A stretch of 64,000 nucleotides of DNA. It comes from Todiramphus chloris collaris (Eukaryota > Chordata > Aves > Coraciiformes > Alcedinidae). Position 1 is the stretch's first letter. Every line of letters starts with the position of its first letter. Shown piece after piece: positions 50,015-61,344 of the stretch. The stretch is taken from NCBI GenBank assembly GCA_025345505.1, contig JANVCC010000040.1, positions 14,989,356 to 15,053,355 on the forward strand. The letters run 5' to 3'. Under the pieces are notes generated by a model. The model saw nothing but the letters and a program-made list of their open reading frames with translations, was not told the origin of the DNA and did not search any database. The position numbers and the translations under genes are program-made.

Positions 50015-53000
50015 ATGGCCTCGGGGGCGGTGGTGAACGCCGCTCCTGCCGGAGGGTCGAATGATGTCAGCCTCGAGGAGCCGAAGAAGATGACAAGGGA
50101 AGACTGGAGGAAAAAGAAAGAATTGGAAGAGCAGAGAAAGCTAGGAAATGCACCTGCTGAAGTGGATGAAGAGGGAAAGTAAGTTTATTCGAGCTGTGGT
50201 TATTCTAAAGCAATTGCTTAAAAGCTATTTCCTGTTGTGATCATAGAATAATCACGAGGGTCATACGTGACTTCTGCCTCAGGCATTGTAGAAGTAAATA
50301 GCTGTACTTTGTGAGTTTGCTTTTAACATTCCAGTCATCCTCAGAAAATGGGTTTTCCAGCAACTGTAGGTTCAGTGTTTGTCTCCTGTGATCCGTTCAC
50401 AGTGCTGTTAAAAAGTCCTGTCTGTGCGGCTACTTACAAGGGGTGTTTTAAAAGTGATCACAATGAAGTGCTGGTGAGCTGTGCTGCGTACGTTATCTGC
50501 CCCCTCTTCCATGCTGCTACAAAACCTACTGCTTCTGAGAAACGTTACTGGGTTTGTGCTCAGTAACTGCATAGAATAAGATACTTGATTTGGACTTGGG
50601 ACTTTAGGTGAATCAGATGGCAACAGAATATCCGTGAAAGTCTGCATTGGTCTAGTTAAATTAGAGTTTATTTTGCAACACACTGTAACGGCTTCGTTAT
50701 TTTATCAGCAGTCCTAAAGCACTGAACTTACAATGCAAGAGCTGTCAGGCTGAGTTGTGAGGTTTTCTCCCTGTGCTGTGTATTTACTGCACAACATGTT
50801 TTTCAGGGATATCAATCCTCATATTCCTCAGTACATATCATCAGTGCCATGGTACATAGATCCTTCGAAAAGACCTACACTGAAGCATCAGAGACCTCAG
50901 CCAGAGAAGCAGAAACAGTATAGCACCTCTGGAGATTGGTACAAACGTGGAGTTCAAGAGGTACGCGGAAGGTTTTTGTCACAAAGAGTTGGTTTGATTC
51001 TGTGAGGATGTAACTTCTGGGTACACTTTTTCTGAGGGAGATGGGAGCTGGGAATTCTTACTCAGGGAGCAAGTCACAGTGTTTGATAATAATCAAAATA
51101 CCTTCTGGGTTTGGGTAGGTCACGTGCACTTTAATTGTATTGAAAAAAACAAATTGGTTACTGGGATATGTACATGAATCACACCGTGAGTTTCTACAAC
51201 AGTGTCTTTTTTTTGTTTAGCATGCTGTAGCAACGAGGTACCGTAAAGGAGCTTGTGAGAACTGTGGTGCATTGACACACAAAAAGAAAGACTGCATGGA
51301 GGTAAACTGGACTTTTTGCTCATGTTTTAATGGTTTTGAAAACAACGTGAGTTCCCACCTTAGTGAGCTGTAGATGAAATAACAACTGCTAGTTTTGAAA
51401 AAGGTTACAGTCGTCGAAAAGTGGCTTGAAATTTTCTACAGAAATTGTTACGGAGGAAAAATTGAGGGGAAAAAATACACTATTTGGGTGTTGCTCATCA
51501 GTTCTGTTTGTGCTAAGCACTGCAATAGTATGTGAAAAAGTTTAGCTCTTCATGTTAATTTGCTTTAACTCGAGTACTGCGGTGCTTGTCTTTCTGTTCC
51601 GTGTCAGCTCAAAGCCATCCCCAGAAACTTTTAATTTCTTAATTGTGGAAAGTAGAGTTGGAAATGGGTGGAGTTTGGAGTCAGTTTACTGGAGACAGTT
51701 ACTTTAAAACATAGAAATTAACTGTATGCGCTTAATTAGCGTTCACGGGCTTATAGTGCTGAATGTAACAGTCTTTCAAGGACTTTGATTGATAGTACTT
51801 TTAAAGGGATGTCTGAGTAAGTTAAAATTTCAGTCTGATGGGCTGATCAAGTCATTTTTCTTTTCTCCTTTCAGAGACCCAGGAAAGTTGGTGCAAAATA
51901 CACAGGCATGAATATTGCACCAGATGAACACGTGCAGCCTCAGCTGATGTTTGATTACGACGGCAAGCGGGATCGCTGGAATGGCTATAACCCAGAAGAG
52001 CACATGAAGATTGTAGAGGAATATTCCAAAGTTGATTTGGTATGTAGGGGTTAGTGTTTACTGGGGAAGGGTTTAGTGTTTGTTAACATTTGTTATGTGC
52101 ACTGCTAATGTTAGAGCTCCTGCTGTATTCGTAATGCAAGAGTGATATGGATTCTGCATTTGACATCAAACTTCAACTGAAAATTTAGACCAGAACTGGC
52201 AACTGAGTATGGTCCTGTACAAGGAATTGTCTCTCCAGATTACTTACTTTTTAAAAGACAAGCCTTAGAATTTTTTACCCAAGATGCAGATTGAATTGCA
52301 GGAAAGAAAGGAATTTATCATCTGGCTATATTAGAGCCAGTGAATCTCTATTTTGTAAACTCATTCCATGTTATTTCATTTCATAATCCTTTTTGTTACC
52401 ATGATGGAGCAGGGGACTATTTGTACGTGCTTCTGTCCAGGCTGGCAGCTTGCTGTTGCAGTTCCCTTTCTATCTGGATGTACCAAATCCACATGGACAC
52501 TATTAACTTCTTAGAAAGAAAAAGAAAATAGCTCACTGTCTTGGCTGGCTGTTGGCTACCTGTTCCAAAATGTAGTTAGGTGCCTAAGTAACTCCTTTCA
52601 GTGCCTGGTCCTCAGTAGTTTCCTGTATTGCATAGGAAAGCTAACACTCAATGTGCTCTAAGCATCATGTAGAAACATCTGTGACAGGAGTGTGTAAAGA
52701 CAGAGCCAGACTATGCTCTGTAGCATCTAGTGGCAGTGGGCACAAATGGAAATACAAGAAATTCTGTTTATACATAAGATAAATACATTCTGCTGTAAGG
52801 GTGACCAAACAGCTTGCCCAGTGAGGCTGGGGAGTCTCTGCTCTCGGAGGCGATCAGAACCTGTCTAGATGTGGTCCTGGGCAACCTGGGGTAGGTAAGC
52901 AAGCCTGCTTTGAGCAGGGGAATAGTCCTTGGCAGTCTCCAGAGGTACCTCCAGTATCAACTCTTTGGTGGTTCTGTGATGTTATGATGTCATCATGTCA

Positions 53001-56000
53001 ATCAAATACATACAAAAATTCACTACCTGGTGCTTTAAAATCTCACTTCAGATGCTGGACTTTGGTGCTTTCTGGATGAGCCATAAACACTTGCAGCATC
53101 AGCCCTGAAGTGCCTTAAGCACTCCAGTTTCTAACTAGATGAGAAGGACACAGTAATAAAATATGGTTGGTTTTAACCACTGTTGAACTAAAATCTTTAA
53201 ATCTCTAAATCTTAAAGTAGAATGAATGTAGTCATGGTATAGCTGCATGAAATCTATGAAACTGGTTTTTAACAGTATGATACAAAAGAGTAAAATGGTT
53301 ATTATACATCACTTCCTTTCCCTGAGGTTCAAAAACAACGTGGTAAAGCATAGGAGTAGAGGAGGCAAGCTCTAAGCTGCTGGGTTTTTTTTATACAACC
53401 ACCTAGGGAATGAAAAACTTCCTTTTTTTTTTGTAATAGTGAATACAATTTAAATTATATCAGTCACAAGAGATGCTTATGATAAGTATTATTACACACT
53501 TTCTGTTAAAAAGAAATGTTAAAACAAATGCATTTTCATGCTACGCAGGCCAAACGTACACTGAAAGCCCAGAAGCTTCAGGAAGAGTTAGCATCAGGAA
53601 AGTTGGAGCAAGTGGTAAGTAAACTAAACCCTAATTTATTTTTCATTAGGCTGAATAAAAATACAGCAGGTTACTTTTGCTCCATGATGCTTTTAGTGTC
53701 TACACTCTGCTATTGGTTTTCCGAGCCCCAGTGTATTCTGTGGCACGTTCAAGAATTTGAAGTTTCTTCCTTCAAATAAGGAAGGTATTGTCTTAGAACC
53801 AAATGGTTTTTTTCTTCAGTCCCTGCAATGCCTGGTTGCAGTGTCTCTGGTTATTTGAAGGCTGAGAGTATGTCTTTCCCTCTCACAGCTCTAGAGTTTG
53901 CACCTTCTGCTAACTTCTACAAGCTCCTCTTGGGTTATAGACAATGCTTTTGATAATCTTCGATATAAAATTGTAATTTGAAAAGATATTTCTGATGCTA
54001 TGCTAAGTTTATAAAATGGGGGGAGAGGAATGTAGAGACTTACTCAGAAGTAGGTAGTTTTAATCAATATTGTAAGAAATAAAATGAGCAAAAGACTGTA
54101 CAATTGGGCCCGTTTTCCAGAGGTTGTCAGCTTGTATTTGGTCACTAGATGGCAGAGTGAACTTAATCTCCAACCCAGCACAAACTACAGCGTTTTGACC
54201 TTCCCAGCAGAACAGATTGGTTTTGATGCCTGGTTACACCTTCAGGCACACATTGTTGGCTTCTGTATATTTATTCTTCATAAAATGGAGCTGTAAGAAG
54301 GGTAGTATGTTTGCATCATACGAACTCTCTCTCCTGGAGTGGACTAAGGCTGATTTGCATAATTAGTGCTGGCCCGTTTTCTGGTTGGTCTTCCAGGACT
54401 CGCAGTTGTTTACATCTTTACTGCTGCAAACATTCTCAAGAGAGAGGCAAAGCAGGTTAAAATAGTGAATTCTGGCTACATTTCTCCAAATTAAATCATG
54501 GCTTCTGATTCGTGCCTAGTATTCCTCTCAATCACAACTAAATACTTGCATACCTACTTTCTTAATTATTTTTCTAAGCTGTCACAGTTGAATCTTGGTT
54601 ATATTTGAATGATATGAAATGTTTTAGTCTAAACTATTAGTGTTCAAAGGTGTAGCAAGCTCTAAATAGCACGGACAGTTCTAGAATTTGCTGTTCTTGC
54701 AAAGGCTTGGAAATGCAGCTGGGACTACAGTGAGAAGGTCTCCCAACGTGTCTGTAACAGAGCCACTTGCAATGTTACATAGCAGTCTTGGTGCCTTTTC
54801 TGCCACAAGTAAATTGTATTTTGCATGCAACATCAAGCTCTGCTTTGATTGTTCTTTATATCCCTGCCATCTTTCCCCTCTCTGCTATTTTGTCTTCTCT
54901 GCTGATGTGCTCTTTGTTTGCTGCAGAACTCGCCAAGACACCAGTGGGGAGAAGAGGAACCAAATTCCCAGACAGTAAGATGATTACACACTGCATCACA
55001 CCACGGGCAGGAAAAAAGGACCTGTAGTTAGTGGAACACTGAAACAAGGGTGGCATAAGGGTTTGAATGTTGGGTTCTTGCCACTGGCTGCCTGTTGTTT
55101 TCAGCAGAGGTTGCTGGATTTCCCAGAGGGGTTTTTGGTTTAGCTTTCATTCCTGTGTGTTGTCAAACCATAGAGATGCAAGCAATCATCTAGTTTTTAA
55201 AATGTGGGATATTTTGCCCAAGATAACTTTCTTAACATCATTCCTGTTATGTTTTAATAACTGTTTCCATGTGAGGAAGTGGAAATCCTTTAACAAGAGT
55301 ATTTCTGCAAACTGTTGAATATTAGGTTACCACGACAGCACACTTCAGCCCAGGTTAATGGTGCTAGCTTTCACCTACAGGGATTGCAGAAGTGTTAATG
55401 AAACCACTAAAACCAGATTCTCCTATTTGTCTCTAGAGTGAATGTCTGCTTTTAATTAGAAATTTCCCATCTCTTTTCAGGAAAGAGATCATAACAGTGA
55501 AGATGAAGATGAAGATAAATATGCAGATGACATTGATATGCCTGGACAGAACTTTGACTCTAAAAGACGTATCACAGTTCGAAATCTACGTATTCGGGAA
55601 GATATTGCAAAGGTGAGTAAAGAATTCTCTACAGATCCTCCTTTGTATTCAGAAAATTGTACGCTTGGTTCTTACTGAGTGTGGGTTTGGGTCTTGGGGT
55701 TTGGAAGCTGAGCTCTGTTCCGACTCATGTGGCTTTGTCACGGTCATCCTGTTACACAGATGTAATTTCCAAATGTCTGAGCTGTAACTTCAGGTCTTGT
55801 AAAACCATAAATATTGAGTGTCTTGTATGTCGGTTTCTTTCCGTAGTACCTGAGGAACCTAGATCCAAACTCTGCTTATTATGATCCCAAAACAAGAGCA
55901 ATGAGGGAGAACCCGTATGCCAACACAGGGAAGAATCCAGATGAGTAAGTCAAAACAGGGTCATGCTGTCAGAAACTCTGTTACAAAGGACGCCAGTAGT

Positions 56001-59000
56001 TTTGTATCTTCTTTTTATCTGTGTTGCTCTGACTAAAGAAACTGTAGTCTGTTATGAATAGAAGTAGTAGTAAGCATGGAAAAATTGTTCTATTTAGCAG
56101 CAATTTTTGTTTTAGTTTATAAGGGTGGTATTTCAGTAATGCTGGCCCTTAACCTCCAGGGTTATGTGGATCACTATTTAGTGTAATGATCTGGACAGGG
56201 ATTAGAACACTCTGCTGTATCTAGAGGTGATACCTGTAAACAATAACGATGTTTACATAAAGTATTTCAGTAACTGCATCTTGAACTTCATCCCTGGTTT
56301 GTTGGGAGGCATCTAGCACTAGCAGGGAGTATCTGTGGTACCTAACTACATGCTTGAATGAGGAGAAAAAGCTCCTCATATATTAATGGGATCTGCACAG
56401 AGAAGGCCTGAAAGCTTTGGTGTTGTCTTGATAGACAACTTAATTACCCAATGCCATCAGCTGCCTTTTGGCTGGCCACTTAAAACACGAGTCAAGCACT
56501 TGAGCTCTGCCACTGTGCAGTGCTGTGGCCTTGCAGAGCAGACAGGCTGCAAGTAGAAGCATTTATTCAGAGTACAGTAATTGGATTAGCTCGCTGCCTG
56601 AAATAGAGTGGCAGTGGCTAAAGGCTAGCAAATAATGCTCTTTCCACTTCTCCTTGCCCCCAGTTAGAATAATGCCAGTCAATTCTTTCTTTGGATGCAA
56701 GATGCTTCCACTTCTCTCTACAGTCATAATCTGACTTCTGTTGAATCTGTGTTTCTGCCACAGCTTTGCAGACTTTAAATTTTTTGAAGTGGCTTTGTAG
56801 AGATGAAAAGAGTAGGAAATTGGATTGTTAACATTATTTATTTTCAACCTGTGTTTCCCATGCTCATTGTGAATCTCTTCAAGGGGTGCACAAAAGGTAA
56901 CTGAGAGCAGTAAAGCCATACCAGTCTATAACTCAGGAAGTACACTGGGTCTGGGGGGGAGGAGAGGGTCACAAATCCAAAAGCTGAGTGAGAATCGCTG
57001 TGCTAGAATATCCATTTACGTGGATCTGTTGTGCAGTTAGAGACCAGGTTGACTCATGGTGCTTGGTGTGTCCCAGACAGAGCTCCAGGTCTGTGTCATA
57101 AGATGTTTCCATGTAAACACAGGCATCAAGTCCTGGGAGTTGCTACCTGATACTTCCATGATTCTGTGGGGAGCCTAGGCACTCATTTCACGTACTGAGT
57201 TGAATGCTCCTCTCCCTCCATTCTTAACTTTCAGGGCACGATGGAGAATTTTTACTTTCCTGTTGGTGTTCTGTGATTGTATTTAAAAAGAAGTCAAATT
57301 ACTTCAATGCTAAGAATCATACTGTTCTTTTCTGCAGAGTTGGCTATGCAGGTGACAACTTTGTTCGCTACACTGGAGATACCATTTCAATGGCACAGAC
57401 TCAATGTAAGTGGGGTTTTTTTTTGAAGAAAATTGACTTAAAAGACTGAACAGTTCTTTCTTGCAAAAGAGAAAATAAGTCTTTTTAGATTGAGGCTTTC
57501 TTCAAAATGACTGCAGAATTAAAAGATAGCAGTTTGAATGCAGATGTCAGTTTTAGAGTTTACTGAGTGAAACCTCTTGTGTACGCAGTGTTTGCTTGGG
57601 AGGCTTATGACAAAGGCTCTGAAGTTCATCTTCAAGCAGACCCTACAAAATTAGAGCTACTTTATAAATCCTTCAAAGTGAAAAAAGAAGATTTCAAGGC
57701 ACAGCAGAAAGAAAGCATCCTAGAGAAGGTAACAGACATTTAGCTTTATTTAATAAGAAGTCTGTTGAGTTTGAAGTCTGGGTCTTGGGGAATAAATAAG
57801 ACCACTAATGCTGTGTGAAAATGCATCGGTTGCTCTCAGCAGCTGAGGTTTGTAAATAGATTTTTGTATCTATACACACTATCTCATCAGTAGGATTCAT
57901 TCTATTATTTAATATAGGAACCTTTGAAGATCTGCTGGTATTTCTTTGGATTATTGGGAGCTCTTCCCTGAACTGTCAGAATTTCTGCAGTGAAACATCT
58001 GACAGCAGTACGTAGGAGGAGTAGGAATTTAGATATTTTTTTTTAATAATTCAATGGTTGAAACAATTCTTTAATGTTTAAAAGTGGTATCTTTTGTAAA
58101 ATACCCAAGTAACTGTCTCCCAAAATTATTTTCAAAGTTTTCTTTTAAATCTGAAAAGCAGAAGTTTTGGGTGCAGTCTTCCAGAGAAATACTTACTTTA
58201 CATTTTTCATCTGGTTCCTTGGACAACTAACAAAGAGCTAAATAATCCGTTTCAGTTCTAACCTTGTCAACATTCAGGTTTGGAGGGGAACAGGAGGGGC
58301 TGATCCAGTCATACCAGAGCCTGTTGGTTTGGTCTGAATAGTTTTCCTGCTTTGAGTGAGGAATGTCACTGTTGTAATCCTCCAGGCTTAAAACAAAAAA
58401 AAAAAACCCAAACCAAAACTCAAAAGACCAGCACAATGGCCATAGGAGGAGATGTATTTCTCTCTTAACTAAAGACTAAACTGTCTCTATCCATTGCTTT
58501 TGTGTCATCTCCAGAGAGTACAGAGGGTGAAGTTTTTGAAATATATGGTTAACTATGTAAAAGGTGGGTTGCTGGTTTTTCCCCCCCCAAACTATTATAT
58601 ATCCTTTCTATTTGCATTTTAGTATGGAGGACAGGAACATCTAGATGCCCCACCAGCTGAACTGCTGTTAGCTCAAACAGAAGATTACGTGGAATACTCT
58701 AGGCATGGAACAGTCATCAAAGGACAAGAGAAAGCTGTTGCTTCCTCTAAATATGAAGAGGATGTGAAAATCAACAACCATACAGTAAGCCCCACCCTAT
58801 CTTAAAATTATAACAACATAGGGTTTCTTCCCACTGGAAGGGAATGAGGTGTGGTAGTGTACAGCACAGTGTAATTAATACAGCAAGTCATTTTCTCCTG
58901 GCTCAAATGTGACACTCTCCCTTTTCTACCAGGGAGGAATTCCAAATTGCAGTGCTTGCACTGTGAATCGAGGAGTTGCAAGGGCAATCTTAAACTGAAA

Positions 59001-60483
59001 GGGAAGCTACTGTGTTTCCCTGTGCCTTTGAATATAAGTTGACCACATCCTATTGCATTTCTCTTTTGAAACTGTACCTGTAAGTCTAACACAAAATTAC
59101 AAAAGTATTTCTCATAATTTTCTGTTCTGGATGGTTTGAGTAATTTACTCAACAGGCTGTAAGCTCAGGAAAAGATTGCAGCCTGCCTCTTCTGAGAGTA
59201 TTGTTCTGGTGATAACTGCTATGGCATCTTCTCTCGCAGTGCATTTGGGGTTCATACTGGAAAGAAGGCAAGTGGGGTTACAAATGCTGCCACTCATTTG
59301 TCAAGTACTCGTACTGTACCGGAGAAGCTGGGAAAGACATTGCTGTAAGTATTGTCTGTCTTAGTCACTTGGAAAGAGATAAAAACCTGGTTTGCTTTTT
59401 TGTTGTTGTTGGAGTGATTGTTTGGGTTGGTTTTTGGTTGGGGGTTTGTTGGGTTTTTTTGTCCTTCCCCTTTCAAATGTCTCAGGTAAATGGATATCCT
59501 TCCTCTTGCCTATTGTATAGAATGCTGAAGCCAGCTTACTGGAAGAGCAACCCATGGAGGAAGAACACATGACAAAACCTAAAACACTGATGGAGGTAGG
59601 TTGTTTCTCTTTCTCAGACGCAGATATTTTTCCTTGGCATTTTAAGAGATGGAAAGATGTGTCTCACTACAAAATTACCTAAGTCAGAATGAGTCTGAAA
59701 ATTATCAGAGTGCATTATTACATCATTAACATCTGCACTGGAAACTGCGCTCTGAAATAGCATTAATAGATGCTTGGGATTTAATGACTTTAACATAAGT
59801 AACATTTGCAAGTTGGATCTTAACAGTAACAGTCATTTTATGTTATTTCCACCTTACAGATCCACCAAGAGAAACAGAAAGAGAGGAAGAAGAGGAAGCG
59901 CAAGAAGAGCTCAAATTCAGATAGTGAGGGTGAAGAGAAGAAGAAGCAAGACAAACTTAAAAAGGTGAACTATATTCTTCAGTGGTTTTGTGGCAAAAAG
60001 AACTTGCAATATATTTTACAACAACGTCGGCTTTACAAAGCCTGTAATGCAGTTCTCTTGGTATTCTGTGGGATGTTCTTTGATGCTAATTTTGAGCTAA
60101 AGCAAATTTAAAATGCTGTTAGATGTTCTAAAGTACGTTCCCTCTTTCTCAAGCAAACATGCAATAAATAGTTCTGGAAAACTTAGTTCAGCTGATGTAG
60201 AACACTGCCTGTCTGGGCACCTGTTAGAGCTGTAGCTCTGTAAAAGACATTGCAGAACACAATGATTTGTGTATTGAGGGAGACCAAAGTCACTGACAAA
60301 GCTTAGCATCCTGCTTTTTATCCCAGCCCTGGGCCCAGTCTGAGAGCTGGTGTTGTAAACCCATCCACCAAGCTACCTGCTGCATCAGCACAGCAGCCTG
60401 CCTCTGAATGGCCAGAGTGTGGAACTAATGTAAACGATGGATAATCTTTGCAAGAGCAAGGAGGACTCTGTGGAATGGGATAA

Positions 60484-60520
<37 letters not shown>

Positions 60521-61109
60521 CCCCGGGGGGGGGGGGGGGGGGGGGGGGGAATAGCCAAACCCAGCAAGCCCACCCAACCCAAACCTAGCAAGCCAACACA
60601 AACCCCCTAAGATCATATGCTTCCTTATCTGCTTTTGGACTTGCTGGATCATTTTTACATTTTTAGGTAGAGCCAGGGAGCTTCTCCCTTGATTTTTGGC
60701 AATTGGAAAGCAGTTAAAGTATCTTGTTTGCTAAATACCACGTTACCATCCTTTTGTGTTAAACACTAAAACTATGAGTGTTACCTGAAGTGTGCTGTAG
60801 GTCAGCCAGCCGGGCACGGCTTATCCCACCATTCTGCTACAATCATTATGCTGCAATCCAAGAGAAACTGTCATTGGCTTTTCTGCATAACTCACTGGGG
60901 GCTTTTGGTTTTCTTTGTTTGCATTTCAGGCACTAAATGCAGAAGAGGCTCGTCTTCTCCACGTTAAGGAAATCCTGAAGTTAGATGAGAGGATGAGGCC
61001 ATACAACAGCCAGTATGAAACCAGGGAGCCAACAGAAGAGGAAATGGAAGCCTATAGAATTAAACGCCGCAGACCTGACGATCCCATGGCCTCTTTCCTC
61101 GGACAGTAG
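50015..61109 (+). CDS. SLU7: pre-mRNA-splicing factor SLU7, fifteen coding exons
   Basis: SLU7 acts in the second catalytic step of splicing in the spliceosome and helps choose the 3' splice site. Coding exons: 50015-50178, 50807-50960, 51221-51301, 51875-52039, 53549-53614, 54927-54974, 55481-55612, 55847-55944, 57338-57405, 57589-57728, 58623-58784, 59240-59344, 59521-59595, 59860-59964, 60930-61109. They sum to 1743 nt, 580 residues plus stop (human 586), all with GT...AG borders and intact phase. The start has a good context (A at -3, G at +4). Landmarks: [20 protein letters not shown] near residues 23-42; a CCHC zinc knuckle with C118, C121, H126, C131; an acidic run [12 protein letters not shown] near 232-243; the [20 protein letters not shown] segment from about residue 427; a basic run [10 protein letters not shown] at 493-502; C-terminus [13 protein letters not shown]. 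The glutamate-rich exon at 59521 differs most from human. Confidence 0.98.
52803..52985 (+). mobile_element. CR1 LINE 3'-end fragment in an SLU7 intron
   Basis: Plus-strand CR1-like sequence: CCCAGTGAGGCTGGGGAGTC, the TGGTCCTGGGCAACCTG block, then GGCAGTCTCCAGAGGTACCT and a terminal GTTCTGTGATGTTATGAT. It is diverged, about 180 bp, and lies between coding exons 4 and 5. Confidence 0.85.
54142..54155 (+). promoter_or_regulatory. candidate CTCF core site in an SLU7 intron
   Basis: TCACTAGATGGCAG matches the CTCF core CCASYAGRKGGCRS at 13 of 14 positions. It lies in the intron 54-53.6 kb downstream of the exon ending 53614. Binding is not shown. Confidence 0.4.
60489..60549. repeat. A28 run joined to a G25 run in the last SLU7 intron
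   Basis: Twenty-eight A (60489-60516) are followed by GGGCCCCC and twenty-five G (60525-60549). Both homopolymers are at lengths where sequencing is unreliable, so the exact counts should not be trusted. Confidence 0.9.
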
Positions 61110-61191
61110 CCATGGTGAAAATCATTCCAATCCACAAGACTTCATTTCAGTTTACAACAGAGTTTACAACTCTGTTACCTTCCACGTATTT

Positions 61192-61197
61192 AATAAA
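61192..61197 (+). terminator. SLU7: SLU7 proximal polyadenylation signal
   Basis: AATAAA lies 83 nt past the SLU7 stop. It would give a short 3' UTR; longer 3' UTR forms using downstream signals cannot be excluded. Confidence 0.5.
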
Positions 61198-61282
61198 TGT
61201 CAGAAATGACAGAGTCCTCTTCTTGCATCTTGGTGAAAACTTCTTTCAACAGACATAAGCAGTCTGATACTCACAGAAATTC

Positions 61283-61340
61283 TATGTGTGTGTGTGTGTA
61301 TGCGTGTACAGTCACAACTATACACACACATATATATATC
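61283..61340. repeat. (TG)n ... (AC)n imperfect inverted repeat
   Basis: A TGTGTGTGTGTGTATG block is followed, about 25 bp later, by ATACACACACATATATATA. The two arms are complementary, so transcript or single strand could fold into a hairpin. Confidence 0.8.
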
Positions 61341-61344
61341 AAAG

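Noticed and set aside
52725..52740. CTAGTGGCAG as a third CTCF site
   Set aside because: The part before GGC does not fit the AGRK core.
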